64,000 nucleotides of DNA from Micromonospora sp. WMMD1128 (lineage in GTDB: Bacteria > Actinomycetota > Actinomycetes > Mycobacteriales > Micromonosporaceae), in contig NZ_CP114902.1 of assembly GCF_027497235.1 (NCBI RefSeq), forward strand, positions 62,001-126,000, read 5' to 3'. Positions 27,560 through 38,257 of the stretch are shown piece after piece (positions within the stretch are counted from its first letter, which is position 1; each line of letters begins with the position of its first letter). A program made the position numbers and the translations under genes. The notes beneath the pieces are model-generated. The model was not told the origin of the DNA. It was given only the letters and a program-made list of their open reading frames with translations, and searched no databases.

Positions 27560-28945
27560 ATGACAAGCGGGCTCGCCCGGGTCACGATCAGCGCGCCCCG
27601 GCGGCGGGTCGACGTGGCCCTGCCGGAGCAGACTCCCCTGGCCGAGCTGCTGCCCGAGGTGCTCCGGCACGCCGGGGAGGGGCTCGCCGACGACGGCGAA
27701 CGGCACGGCGGGTGGGTGCTGCGGCGCACCGACGGCGCGGTGCTCGCCACCGCCCAGGCGCTGTTGCCGCAGGGCGTCCGCGACGGCGAGGTGCTGCACC
27801 TCGTACCCGCCCGCGCGGAGTGGCCCGAGCTGGAGTACGACGACGTGGTCGAGGCGATCGTCGACGGGTCCCGCCGCCGCGGGGCCGCCTGGTCGGCCGG
27901 CGCGACCCGGGCCGCCACGCTCGCCGGCGCCGGTGTGCCGCTCGCCGTCGGGCTGGTCGCCGTGCTGTCGGCCGGTCCCGGGGAACGCGGCGGCTGGCCG
28001 GTCGCCACCGCGGTCGCCCTGATCCTGGTGCTCGCCGCCACCGCCGCCTCCCGGGCGTACGGGGACGGCCCGGCCGGCGCCGCCCTCGGCGGATACGCGC
28101 TGCCCTGGGCGGCGGCGGCCGGGGCGCTCGCGGTCGGCTCGGGCGATCCGGTCGGCCCGCTCCCCGGCCTGCGCTGGCTCGGCGCGCCCGAACTGCTCGT
28201 CGGCTCCGTCGCGCTGCTGCTGGTGGCGGTGCTCGTCCTCCTCGGCGTGGCCCACCGGTCCCGGGTCCCGGTGGCCGGCGTGACCGCCGGCGCGGGCGGC
28301 GCGGCGGCCGCCCTCGGCGCGCTGCCGCTCGACCCGGCCGGCACCGCGGCCGTGCTGCTCGGCGTCCTGGTCTTCGCGCTCGGCGGTCTGCCGCTGCTGG
28401 CCATCCGGGTCGGCAAGCTGCCGCTGCCACCGCTCACCCTGCCCACCCCCGCCGGCACCCGCGACCTGCCCGACCGGGGGCGGGTGCACGCGGCGGTGGC
28501 CCGGGCCGAGGAGGCGCTGACCGGGATGCTGCTCGGGCACGCGCTGCTGGCCGTGGGCGCCGCCGTCGTGCTCGTGGCCACCGGTAGGACCTCCGGGCGG
28601 CTGCTTGTCGCCGTCGCCTGCGGCGTGCTGCTGCTGCGTTCCCGGCTCTTCGTGGCGGTGCGGCACCGGGTGCCGGCCGTCACCGCCGGGCTGGCCGGCT
28701 ACGCCCTGCTCGGCATGGTGGTCGCGGCACGGGTCGGGCCGGGCGGTCGGATCGCGCTGGCCGTCGGCGGGCTCGCCCTGGCCCTGGCGACGGTCACCGC
28801 CGGCGTGACGTACGCCCGGCGGCCGGTCTCGCCGTACCTCGGACGGTTGGCCGACCTGACCGACACCGCGCTCGTGGTCGCGGTGGTCCCGGTGGCCTGC
28901 GCGGTGCTCGACCTCTACGACCGGGCCCGCGGCCTGCTCGCCTGA
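27560..28945 (+). CDS. eccD: Type VII secretion integral membrane protein EccD
   Basis: 461 aa. The first about 85 residues form a ubiquitin-like (YukD-type) cytosolic domain (ARVTISAPRRRVDVALPEQ), followed by a linker and about eleven hydrophobic helices, the EccD channel layout. It is transcribed away from eccC across a short AT-richer gap (27471-27559) that probably holds both promoters. EccB, EccE and WXG100 substrates are not in the window, so the rest of the machine must be elsewhere or off-window. Confidence 0.92.
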   Translation: MTSGLARVTISAPRRRVDVALPEQTPLAELLPEVLRHAGEGLADDGERHGGWVLRRTDGAVLATAQALLPQGVRDGEVLHLVPARAEWPELEYDDVVEAIVDGSRRRGAAWSAGATRAATLAGAGVPLAVGLVAVLSAGPGERGGWPVATAVALILVLAATAASRAYGDGPAGAALGGYALPWAAAAGALAVGSGDPVGPLPGLRWLGAPELLVGSVALLLVAVLVLLGVAHRSRVPVAGVTAGAGGAAAALGALPLDPAGTAAVLLGVLVFALGGLPLLAIRVGKLPLPPLTLPTPAGTRDLPDRGRVHAAVARAEEALTGMLLGHALLAVGAAVVLVATGRTSGRLLVAVACGVLLLRSRLFVAVRHRVPAVTAGLAGYALLGMVVAARVGPGGRIALAVGGLALALATVTAGVTYARRPVSPYLGRLADLTDTALVVAVVPVACAVLDLYDRARGLLA

Positions 28946-28989
28946 ACGCGACCGGCCCGCGACCGGCCCGCGACCGGCTCGCCCGGACG

Positions 28990-29029
28990 CGCCGGGGCCC
29001 GGGTCGCGAACGCGGCCCGGGCCCCGGCG
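28990..29029. terminator. Bidirectional terminator between eccD and ppa
   Basis: CGCCGGGGCCCGGG and CCCGGGCCCCGGCG form a perfect 14-bp GC stem around a 12-base loop, centred in the gap between two convergent genes. No T-tract follows, as is common in high-GC actinobacteria. Three tandem GCGACCGGCCC units (about 28947-28979) lie just before it. Confidence 0.75.
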
Positions 29030-29040
29030 AGGTCTCGCCG

Positions 29041-29547
29041 TCAGTGCAGCGTCTCGCCGCGCTCCGCGGCCTCCTTGGCACGCCGGTAGGAGTTGACGAT
29101 CTCCGCCTCCGCCTCGACCCGACCCACCCAGGTCGCGCCCTCGACCGACTTGCCCGGCTCCAGGTCCTTGTAGACCTCGAAGAAGTGCTGGATCTCCAGC
29201 CGGTCGAACTCGCCCAGGTGGTGGATGTCCCGCAGGTGCTCCTGGCGCGGGTCCTCGTAGGGGACGCAGAGGACCTTGTCGTCGCCGCCCTTCTCGTCCG
29301 TCATCCGGAACATGCCGATGGTGCGGCAGCGGATCAGGCAGCCCGGGAAGGTGGGCTCGGGCACCAGCACCAGCGCGTCCAGCGGGTCGCCGTCCTCGCC
29401 CAGGGTGCCCTCGATGAAGCCGTAGTCGGCGGGGTACTGGGTGGAGGTGAAGAGGGTGCGGTCCAGCCGGATCCGGCCGGTCGCGTGGTCCACCTCGTAC
29501 TTGTTGCGGTGACCCTTGGGGATCTCAACCGTGACGTCGAAATCCAT
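29041..29547 (-). CDS. ppa: Inorganic pyrophosphatase
   Basis: 168 aa, a standard family I enzyme. [21 protein letters not shown] and [10 protein letters not shown] (catalytic aspartates) are present. It hydrolyses PPi and pulls biosynthetic reactions forward. ATG 29547 gives the normal start [12 protein letters not shown]. It is divergent from the carboxypeptidase gene, in the same order as M. tuberculosis ppa (Rv3628) and Rv3627c. Confidence 0.96.
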   Translation of the reverse strand: MDFDVTVEIPKGHRNKYEVDHATGRIRLDRTLFTSTQYPADYGFIEGTLGEDGDPLDALVLVPEPTFPGCLIRCRTIGMFRMTDEKGGDDKVLCVPYEDPRQEHLRDIHHLGEFDRLEIQHFFEVYKDLEPGKSVEGATWVGRVEAEAEIVNSYRRAKEAAERGETLH

Positions 29548-29699
29548 CTTCCACGCTCCCTCGTTGCCCACGCTGGCTGACGGAAACCACCGGCTCGCCG
29601 CCCGCACGGGGGAACGCCCCCGCCGGCTCCGGCCGCCGCATAGTGTTCGGACCGAAGTAGTGTCACCCAAGGTGATTTCGAGTGGGGGAGGAGGGGTCC

Positions 29700-31436
29700 G
29701 TGGGGAGGGAAGATTCACACTACCGCCCCGAGGGGGTTGACGGGCGGCGGTCCGCCGGATCCGATGCCGGTCCCACTGGGGCCGCCGGGCGGGTGTCCGT
29801 CCCCGGCGCCAACCTGACCCATCCGGCGACGCCGGCCACCGGCTCGGCCCGGTTCGGCCACCCGGGCGACCGGACGTCGCCGGGAAACTGGCCCGCCCCG
29901 GTCCCGGTGAGCCCGCCGGTCCCGCCCGCGAGTGTCGCCCCGCCGCCATACTCTCCGCCGCCGCCCGCCGGCTCTCCGCCGCCGGCCGTCCGGCCGCGCC
30001 GCCGGGGCCGACTGGTCGCCGTGCTCGTCGGCGTGCTGGTCCTGGCCCTCGCGGCGGGCGGAGTGGCCGTGCTCCGGCCCGGCCCGGTCGCCGGCTGGCT
30101 CGGCGGCGGGGCCACGCCATCCGGTACGGCCGCCGCGCCGCCCGAGCCCGACCCGCCGGCGGTGCTGGCCGGCCCGGACGGCAACGCCCCGCTGCCCACC
30201 GGGGCCGGCCTCCGGGCCGCGCTGGATCCGCTGGTACGCGCCGCCGCGCTCGGCGACCGGGTGCACGTGTCGGTGGCGGACGTGAGCACCGGTCAGGCGC
30301 TCTACGGCAACGGGCCGGACACGCCCACCGTGCCCGCCTCGGTGACCAAGCTGGCCACCGCCGTCGCGGTGCTCGCGGCGCGCGGCCCGGCGTACCGGAT
30401 CCCCACCCGGGCGGTGGCCGGCGCGAACCCGGGCGAGGTGGTCCTGGTCGGCGGCGGCGACCCCACCCTCGCGGTGGACAAGAAGAACGCCTTCTATCCG
30501 GGCGCGGCCCGCCTGGACGACCTGGCCGCCCAGGTACGCGCCGCGCTCGGCGGCACCGCCCCGACCAAGGTGACCGTCGACTCGTCGCTGTTCAGCGGCC
30601 CGGTCTTCGAGCCCGGCTGGGACGCCGACATCCCCACCGGCGGGTTCGGCGCGGCGATCACCGCGCTGATGACCGACGGCGCGCGGAAGGACCCGGCGCA
30701 GGCACGGCGCACCGCCGAGGAGACCAACCACGCCGCCGAGCGGGTGCCACAGCCGGACCTGACCGCCGGCCGGCAGTTCGCGAAGCTGCTCGGGCTCACC
30801 GGGAGCGCGGCCCAGGTGACCCGGGAAACCGCGCCGACCGCCGGCGGGTCGGGCACCGCGCCCGGCGCCGAGCTGGGCAAGGTCGAGTCGTTGCCGGTGA
30901 TTCGGCTGGTCGACATCATGATCAGCGACAGCGACAACGTGATCGCCGAGACGATGGCCCGCCAGGTCGCGCTGGCCAAGGGCAAGCCCGGGTCCTTCGT
31001 CGGCGGCGCGGCGGCCACCGACGAGGTGCTCGGCGAGCTGGGGCTGCCCGCCGAGGAGATCAGCCTGGCCGACGGCAGCGGGCTGTCCCGTACCAACCGG
31101 ATCAGCCCGTCGCTGCTCACCGACCTGATCACGCTCGCCGGCAACGGGAGTCACCCCGAGCTGGCCGCGATCTTCGGCGGCCTGCCGGTCGGCGGCTGGT
31201 CCGGCACGCTCGACGACCGCTACCGGGCGGCCACCACCAAGGCCGGCGCCGGCGTGGTGCGCGCCAAGACCGGCACGCTGACCGGGGTGAACGCCATCGC
31301 CGGAACGGTGACCACCGCCGACGGCCGGCTGCTCACGTTCGCCGTGCTCACCGACCGGACCCAGGGTTCGCTCGACGACACCCGGCAGGCGCTCGACCGG
31401 ATCACCTCCGCGCTGGCCGGCTGCGGCTGTCGGTGA
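29700..31436 (+). CDS. D-alanyl-D-alanine carboxypeptidase/endopeptidase (PBP4, DacB type)
   Basis: 578 aa. A proline-rich cytoplasmic N-terminus, one transmembrane helix ([17 protein letters not shown]), then a class C penicillin-binding domain with SVTK (active serine), SDN and KTGT motifs. GGGGDPTLA and [10 protein letters not shown] are also family-like. It trims peptidoglycan stem peptides outside the membrane. I chose GTG 29700 because GGGGGAGGAGG lies just before it; the upstream GTG 29682 is inside that ribosome-binding site. Neighbours match M. tuberculosis Rv3627c. Confidence 0.92.
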   Translation: MGREDSHYRPEGVDGRRSAGSDAGPTGAAGRVSVPGANLTHPATPATGSARFGHPGDRTSPGNWPAPVPVSPPVPPASVAPPPYSPPPPAGSPPPAVRPRRRGRLVAVLVGVLVLALAAGGVAVLRPGPVAGWLGGGATPSGTAAAPPEPDPPAVLAGPDGNAPLPTGAGLRAALDPLVRAAALGDRVHVSVADVSTGQALYGNGPDTPTVPASVTKLATAVAVLAARGPAYRIPTRAVAGANPGEVVLVGGGDPTLAVDKKNAFYPGAARLDDLAAQVRAALGGTAPTKVTVDSSLFSGPVFEPGWDADIPTGGFGAAITALMTDGARKDPAQARRTAEETNHAAERVPQPDLTAGRQFAKLLGLTGSAAQVTRETAPTAGGSGTAPGAELGKVESLPVIRLVDIMISDSDNVIAETMARQVALAKGKPGSFVGGAAATDEVLGELGLPAEEISLADGSGLSRTNRISPSLLTDLITLAGNGSHPELAAIFGGLPVGGWSGTLDDRYRAATTKAGAGVVRAKTGTLTGVNAIAGTVTTADGRLLTFAVLTDRTQGSLDDTRQALDRITSALAGCGCR

Positions 31437-31502
31437 CCGACCACCGTCGATCGGCCGGCGTGAGCCGGGGTGGGGGTGTTCCGGCGCGGGTACGGTGGGT
31501 TC

Positions 31503-32570
31503 ATGGCGCAGTTCGTGGACTGGGATCTGGCCGCCGCTACCGCGGGGGCGCTGAGCAAGTCGGGCCCCCGGGTGTCGTACGCCGAGGCCACCGACGTCGT
31601 CGGTGACCTGCGCCGGCTGACCGAGGAGGCCGCCGGCCACGTCGCCGACTACACCGGCCTGCGGGCCCAGGTGGCGCACCCGCCGGTGCGCGTGGTCGAC
31701 CGCCGGGACTGGGCGGCGGCGAACATCGCCGGGTTGCGCGAGGTCGTCACCCCGCTCGTCGAGCGGCTCTCCGGGGACAAGCGGCCGGGCGCGTTCACCG
31801 AGGCGATCGGCTCCCGGCTCACCGGCGTGCAGGCCGGCACCATCCTGGCCTACCTCTCCGGCCGGGTGCTCGGCCAGTACGAGGTCTTCGCCGGCGACCC
31901 CGGGCAACTGCTGCTCGTGGCCCCGAACATCGTCGAGGTCGAGCGGAAGCTCGGCGCCGACCCGCGTGACTTCCGGCTGTGGGTGTGCCTGCACGAGGTG
32001 ACCCACCGCACCCAGTTCACCGCCGTGCCGTGGATGCGCGCCTACTTCCTCGGCGAGGTGCAGGCGTTCGTGGACGCCTCGCAGGGCGGCGAGCACCTGC
32101 TGGAGCGCCTGCGCCGCGGCGTGGCCACGCTCTCCGACGCGGTCCGGGAGCCGGACAGCCGGGCCAGCGTGCTGGACATCGTGCAGACGCCGGCGCAGCG
32201 GGCCGTGCTGGACCGGCTGACCGCGCTGATGACCCTGCTGGAGGGGCACGCGGAGTTCGTGATGGACGGCGTCGGCCCGGAGGTCATTCCCAGCGTCGAG
32301 GCGATCCGGTCGGCGTTCAACCGCCGCCGGGAGTCCGGCAACCCGCTGGAGAAGGCGATCCGCCGGCTGCTCGGCGTCGAGGTGAAGATGCGCCAGTACG
32401 CCGAGGGCCGCAAGTTCGTGCACGGCGTGGTCGACCGCGTCGGTATGACCGGCTTCAACAAGATCTTCTCCTCCCCGCTCACCCTGCCCCGGCTGGACGA
32501 GTTGGGCGACCCGGACGCCTGGGTGTCGCGGGTGCACGGGCCGGCCGGTGCCACCCCGACCGCCGGCTGA
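31503..32570 (+). CDS. Zinc-dependent metalloprotease of the DUF2342 / F420-associated family
   Basis: 355 aa. HEVTHRTQF provides the HExxH zinc site, and ALLEGHAEFVMD-like residues (TLLEGHAEFVMDG) lie downstream as in other zincin-like members. Older annotation calls the family coenzyme F420 biosynthesis-associated; a role in F420 is not proven. TACGGT (31491-31496) lies 6 bases before ATG 31503, a leaderless start. It is followed closely by tilS, as Rv3626c is in M. tuberculosis. Confidence 0.87.
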   Translation: MAQFVDWDLAAATAGALSKSGPRVSYAEATDVVGDLRRLTEEAAGHVADYTGLRAQVAHPPVRVVDRRDWAAANIAGLREVVTPLVERLSGDKRPGAFTEAIGSRLTGVQAGTILAYLSGRVLGQYEVFAGDPGQLLLVAPNIVEVERKLGADPRDFRLWVCLHEVTHRTQFTAVPWMRAYFLGEVQAFVDASQGGEHLLERLRRGVATLSDAVREPDSRASVLDIVQTPAQRAVLDRLTALMTLLEGHAEFVMDGVGPEVIPSVEAIRSAFNRRRESGNPLEKAIRRLLGVEVKMRQYAEGRKFVHGVVDRVGMTGFNKIFSSPLTLPRLDELGDPDAWVSRVHGPAGATPTAG

Positions 32571-32583
32571 ACCGGCCGCCCGG

Positions 32584-33606
32584 GTGCCGGCCGCCCCGCC
32601 CGCCCGGGCACCGGCCGCGCCGGCGCCGGCGGTCACCGCCGTCCGGCTCGCCGTCCGCCGGCTGCTGACCGGCCTGCCCGGGGACGGGCCGGTGCTGGTG
32701 GCCTGCTCCGGTGGGGCCGACTCGCTGGCGCTCGCCGCGGCCACCGCCTTCGTGGCGCCCCGGCTCGGCCGCCCGGCCGGCCTGGTGACCGTCGACCACG
32801 GCCTGCAACCCGGTTCGGCCGAGCGAGCCGACGCGGTCGCCGGTTGGGCCCGCACGGCCGGGCTCGACCCCGTCGACGTGATCCCGGTACGGGTCAGCGG
32901 CCGACCCGGCGGTCCCGAGGCCGCCGCCCGGCAGGCCCGCTACGAGGCGCTCGTCGCGGCGGCCCGGCGGCACGGCGCGGCCAGCGTGCTGCTCGGGCAC
33001 ACCCGCGACGACCAGGCGGAGACCGTGCTGCTGGCGTTGGCCCGGGGCGCCGGGCCGCGCGGGTTGGCCGGGATGCCGGAGCGGCGCGAGTGGGACGGGG
33101 TGCCGCTGCTGCGCCCGCTGCTCGACGTCACCCGGTCCGACACCCGGGCGGCCTGCGCCGCGCTCGGCCTGGCGGCGTGGGCCGACCCGCACAACACCGA
33201 TCCCGCGTACGCCCGCGCCCGGGTCCGGGCCGAGGCGCTGCCGGCGCTCGTCGACGCGCTCGGGCCGGCGGTGGTGGCGAACCTGGCCCGGACCGCCCGT
33301 CTGCTCGCGGCCGACACCGCCGCGCTCGACGCGCTCGCCGACGCCGCGCTCGCCGACGTCCGGGCCGCCGGTGGCGGGCTCTCGGTCGACGGGCTCGCCG
33401 CGTTGCCGGCGGCGGTCCGCACCCGGGTGCTGCACGCCTGGGCGCGGGAGTTGGGCGCCGCGCCGGCCGCCCTGTCCCACCGGCACGTGGCCGCGCTCGA
33501 CGCCCTGGTCACCGACTGGCGGGGGCAGGGCCCGGCGCACCTGCCCGGCGGCCTGCCCGTGCGCCGCCTCACCGGCCGCCTGGTGCAAGGCGGGGGCCCC
33601 GCTTAA
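32584..33606 (+). CDS. tilS: tRNA(Ile) lysidine synthetase
   Basis: 340 aa from GTG 32584 (GTG 32548 would overlap the metalloprotease gene and is possible). The PP-loop VACSGGADSLALA, TVDHGLQPGS and GHTRDDQAETVLL are diagnostic. It converts C34 of the minor isoleucine tRNA to lysidine so that AUA is read as Ile. The final codons (QGGGPA) and the TAA stop lie inside a GGGGGCCCC repeat (33587-33638), so the native C-terminus seems to have been replaced by repeat sequence. The catalytic part is intact. Confidence 0.92.
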   Translation: MPAAPPARAPAAPAPAVTAVRLAVRRLLTGLPGDGPVLVACSGGADSLALAAATAFVAPRLGRPAGLVTVDHGLQPGSAERADAVAGWARTAGLDPVDVIPVRVSGRPGGPEAAARQARYEALVAAARRHGAASVLLGHTRDDQAETVLLALARGAGPRGLAGMPERREWDGVPLLRPLLDVTRSDTRAACAALGLAAWADPHNTDPAYARARVRAEALPALVDALGPAVVANLARTARLLAADTAALDALADAALADVRAAGGGLSVDGLAALPAAVRTRVLHAWARELGAAPAALSHRHVAALDALVTDWRGQGPAHLPGGLPVRRLTGRLVQGGGPA

Positions 33607-33638
33607 CGCCTTCGGTATAGGCGGGGGCCCCGCTTAAC
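33587..33638. repeat. GGGGGCCCC palindromic repeat, copy 3 (end of tilS)
   Basis: AAGGCGGGGGCCCCGCTTAA, a CGCCTTCGGTAT core, then a second AGGCGGGGGCCCCGCTTAAC. Both halves repeat the same 20-base word directly. The in-frame TAA at 33604-33606 ends tilS. It also lies 11 bases from the stop of the convergent glxA-type gene, so it may act as a bidirectional terminator. Confidence 0.9.
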
Positions 33639-33648
33639 CGCGGGCCGG

Positions 33649-34635
33649 TCAGGCGTCGGCGCGTTCGCGGAAGGTGGTCCGGTAGGCGTGCGGCGTGGTG
33701 CCGACCCGGCGGGTGAAGTGGTGCCGCAGCGCCGCCGCGTCGCCGAAGCCGGCCTGGTCGGCGACGCTCTCCACGCTGAGCCGGGTGTCCTCCAGCAGCC
33801 GCCGGGCCAGCAGCACCCGCTGGTTGGTCAGCCAGTCGTGCGGCGTGGTGCCGGTCTCGGCGCGGAACCGGCGGGCGAAGGTGCGCGGCGCCATGCCGGC
33901 GCGGGCGGCCAGCTCGTCCACGGTCACGCCGTGGTGCAGGTGACCCATCAGCCACTCCAGCACCGGTTCGAGGGTGGGCGCCTCCGGCGCCTTCGGGATC
34001 GGCGCCTCGACGTACTGGGACTGGCCGCCGTCGCGGTGCGGCGGGACCACCATCCGCCGGGCCAGCCGGGTGGCCACCGCGGAGCCGTGCTCCTGGCGGA
34101 CCAGGTGCAGGCAGGCGTCGATCCCGGCGGCGGTGCCGGCGCTCGTGAGCAGCCGGCCGTCCTGCACGTAGAGCGAGTTGCACCGGACCCGGGCCCGGGG
34201 GTTGCGGCGCTGCAACTCGTCGCCGTAGAGCCAATGGGTGGTGCACTCCCGGTCGTCGAGCAGGCCGGCCGCGCCGAGCACGAACGCGCCCGAGCAGACG
34301 CTCATCACGTACGCCCCGCGCTCGGCGGCCCGGCGCAGCGCCGCCAGCACGTCGGACGGGATCGCGGCGAGATCCTCGTCACCGGGCACCGTGACGCCGC
34401 TGAAGTGCGCGGGCACCGCGACGAGGTCGGCCTCTTCGAGCGGCGCCAGGTCGGCGTGCGGCTGGAGATGGAAGCCGGAGGAGGTGCGCACCGCGCGGCC
34501 GCCAGGCGTGCAGACCTGGAACCGGTAGCGGGGGAAGCCGTCGTCGGTGCGGTCGGTGCCGAACACCTCGGCGAACACGCCCAGCTCGAACGTGGCGACC
34601 CGGTCCATCGCGAGGACGGCAACGGAGCGGAGCAT
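33649..34635 (-). CDS. GlxA-type regulator (DJ-1/PfpI domain plus AraC helix-turn-helix)
   Basis: 328 aa. The N-terminal half is DJ-1/PfpI-like (AVLAMDRVATFELGVFAEVF; SVCSGAFVLGAAGLL with the conserved cysteine). The C-terminal half is AraC-type with VDELAARAGMAPRTFARRFR and SVESVADQAGFGDAAALRHHF. Members sense metabolites and regulate nearby genes; its target may be the small membrane protein divergent from it. An AGGGTA box (34642-34647; TACCCT on the coding strand) lies 6 bases before ATG 34635. It interrupts the otherwise conserved tilS-hpt order. Confidence 0.88.
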   Translation of the reverse strand: MLRSVAVLAMDRVATFELGVFAEVFGTDRTDDGFPRYRFQVCTPGGRAVRTSSGFHLQPHADLAPLEEADLVAVPAHFSGVTVPGDEDLAAIPSDVLAALRRAAERGAYVMSVCSGAFVLGAAGLLDDRECTTHWLYGDELQRRNPRARVRCNSLYVQDGRLLTSAGTAAGIDACLHLVRQEHGSAVATRLARRMVVPPHRDGGQSQYVEAPIPKAPEAPTLEPVLEWLMGHLHHGVTVDELAARAGMAPRTFARRFRAETGTTPHDWLTNQRVLLARRLLEDTRLSVESVADQAGFGDAAALRHHFTRRVGTTPHAYRTTFRERADA

Positions 34636-34767
34636 GTGACGAGGGTAACCCGGCCAGTGGCAGGAAATCGATGGTGGCGGGCATTCCTGCCACTGTCCGC
34701 AGCGGACGGCGGGCCGCAGACTTGGTGGTGTCCGGTGCGCACCGGCGGCGAAAACACTCTCCACCAA

Positions 34768-34923
34768 GTGAAAGCGAGCGCCGCCGTGACCGTTCTGCTG
34801 CTCCTCCTCTTCCTGCTCCTTCTCGTCGGCGCCAGCGCCCTCGGGCTCACCGCCGACACGCGCGACTCGGCCGACTGGAAGCCGACCGACGACGGCCGAC
34901 GCTGGCGCTCCCGCGCCTGCTGA
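34768..34923 (+). CDS. Small single-span membrane protein (hypothetical)
   Basis: 51 codons. A leucine-rich helix (LLLLLFLLLLVGASALGL) is followed by a short soluble tail with DSADWKPTDDGRRW. Start is GTG 34768, or GTG 34786 for a 45-residue version. GC3 bias fits coding. It lies between the divergent glxA-type gene and hpt. Function is unknown; the tail looks conserved-like rather than random, but I cannot verify homologues. Confidence 0.45.
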   Translation: MKASAAVTVLLLLLFLLLLVGASALGLTADTRDSADWKPTDDGRRWRSRAC

Positions 34924-35022
34924 GGTGATTTGTTCCGTTAGTGCCATAGATCCCTGGCGGGGCCGGGCCGAAAGGTGCGGCCCCGCCGACGGAGGCCATC
35001 CGGCGTACGGCAGGCTAGGAGC

Positions 35023-35598
35023 ATGGCTGACGGCTCCTGGTACGACGCCGACATCGACCACGTGATCATCTCCGAGGCGCAGATCCGCGAGAAGACGGCG
35101 GAGCTGGCCAAGCAGGTCTCGGCGGACTACGCCCACGTCGACGACGGTCTCCTGCTCGTCTGCGTGCTCAAGGGCGCGGTCATGTTCATGGCCGACTTCG
35201 CCCGCGCGCTGGGCCGCCAGGGCCCGCCCGCGGAGCTGGAGTTCATGGCCGTGTCGTCGTACGGCCAGGGCACCACCTCGTCCGGGGTGGTCCGCATCCT
35301 CAAGGACCTGGACCGGGACATCGCCGGCCGGCACGTGGTGGTGGTCGAGGACATCGTCGACTCCGGCCTGACCCTCTCCTGGCTGCTGCGCTACCTGGAG
35401 TCGCGCTCCGCGGCCAGCGTCGAGGTGGTCGCCCTGTTCCGCAAGCCGGACGCGGTCAAGGTGCAGGTGCCGGTGAAGTACGTCGGCTTCGACATCCCGA
35501 CCGAGTTCGTCGTCGGCTACGGCCTCGACTTCGGCGAGCGCTACCGCGAGCTGCCGTACGTCGGGGTGCTCAAGCCCGAGGTGTACGCGCGGGCCTGA
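35023..35598 (+). CDS. hpt: Hypoxanthine phosphoribosyltransferase
   Basis: 191 aa. [18 protein letters not shown] is the PRPP-binding motif; [17 protein letters not shown] and [17 protein letters not shown] are family-typical. It salvages hypoxanthine and guanine to IMP and GMP. ATG 35023 gives the expected start. It stands upstream of ftsH as in other actinobacteria, but the gap to ftsH is 539 bases and filled with repeats. Confidence 0.95.
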   Translation: MADGSWYDADIDHVIISEAQIREKTAELAKQVSADYAHVDDGLLLVCVLKGAVMFMADFARALGRQGPPAELEFMAVSSYGQGTTSSGVVRILKDLDRDIAGRHVVVVEDIVDSGLTLSWLLRYLESRSAASVEVVALFRKPDAVKVQVPVKYVGFDIPTEFVVGYGLDFGERYRELPYVGVLKPEVYARA

Positions 35599-35669
35599 GC
35601 GCCGCCGGGCCGCTCGTCAGCGGACATTCAGCGGACTCTCAGCCTTCCGGTCTACGGTAGGGACGGTGA

Positions 35670-35688
35670 CGTGGAGGCACCCTCCACG
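35670..35688. terminator. Hairpin downstream of hpt
   Basis: CGTGGAGG and CCTCCACG pair perfectly across a CAC loop, 72 bases after the hpt stop. It could end the hpt transcript or sit in the ftsH leader. No T-tract follows. Confidence 0.45.
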
Positions 35689-35831
35689 CCCGACCCCTCA
35701 GGCCGCGTGACCGTGCGGCAGGTGCGGATCGGGTGGGGAGCTCCCGGCCACGCCGGCTCAGACCCTGGTTCGCCGTACGCGTAGTTGTGCCGGGCTCGCA
35801 AGCTCACATCCGGCACGCACTGCACCTGAAT

Positions 35832-35983
35832 GTGCGCGACTGCGGGGCTCGCAAGCTCACTCCTCGCGCGCACGGGGCTCGAATTGTGCGCGACTGCGGG
35901 GCTCGCAAGCTCACTCCTCGCGCGCACGGGGCTCGAATTGTGCGCGACTGCGGGGCTCGCAAGCTCACTCCTCGCGCGCACGG
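35832..35983. repeat. 54-bp direct repeat array upstream of ftsH (three units)
   Basis: Units start at 35832, 35886 and 35940, a strict 54-base period with essentially no differences; the third diverges after CGCGCGCACGG. Each unit runs GTGCGCGACTGCGGGGCTCG, then CAAGCTCACTCCTCGCGCGC, then ACGGGGCTCGAATT. GTGCGCG and CGCGCAC at the ends can pair, so each unit may fold as a stem. There are no distinct spacers, so this is not CRISPR. Confidence 0.92.
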
Positions 35984-36137
35984 TGTACCGTCGAATGACC
36001 GTGGTGCGGCAGTTCGCGTGCCCCGGGGGTCGGGCCGGCCCGCACGGCGGCCCCGGCCGCCGCCGAGGCGGCGACACCATTCAGACGGTCAGGACGTCGA
36101 TCAGGAGGATGCGGGCGCCTCGGTGCCCGACGACAGC

Positions 36138-38132
<1,995 letters not shown>

Positions 38133-38144
38133 GCACCGACCCGA

Positions 38145-38174
38145 CGGCCGGCTCCCCTGACCGGGAGCCGGCCG
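38145..38174 (+). terminator. Terminator after ftsH
   Basis: CGGCCGGCTCCC and GGGAGCCGGCCG form a perfect 12-bp stem with a 6-base loop, followed by TTT. It begins 12 bases after the ftsH stop and separates it from folE, which therefore needs its own promoter between about 38175 and 38257. Confidence 0.75.
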
Positions 38175-38257
38175 TTTCCGCTACCGAGCCCGACGAGGAC
38201 GACGCGCTCGACCACGTCGCCGCGCGCCTGATCAGTGGCCGGCTGACCGGCGGCCCG

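Larger units (their letters stand above)
35599..36137. other. Long gap between hpt and ftsH: hairpin, repeat array, probable ftsH promoter
   Basis: No gene is supported here. It contains an 8-bp-stem hairpin (35670-35688) and a degenerate repeat piece near 35787-35810 (GGGCTCGCAAGCTCAC followed by CGGCACGC). Next come three 54-bp direct repeats (35832-35983) and about 150 bases of unique sequence before the ftsH start. The open frame running through the repeats into ftsH is not a plausible N-terminal extension. Confidence 0.7.

Noticed and set aside
29655..29676. MtrA- or GlxR-type operator upstream of the D,D-carboxypeptidase gene (TCACCCAAGGTGA)
   Set aside because: The half-sites do not match the known consensus well enough and there is no second site; chance inverted repeats of this size are common.
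35832..35983. CRISPR-like array
   Set aside because: Units are contiguous 54-bp direct repeats without unique spacers, and no cas genes are present.
35733..36137. Open frame extending ftsH 135 codons upstream
   Set aside because: It is translated repeat DNA (the same 18 residues three times); ATG 36138 gives the standard FtsH N-terminus.
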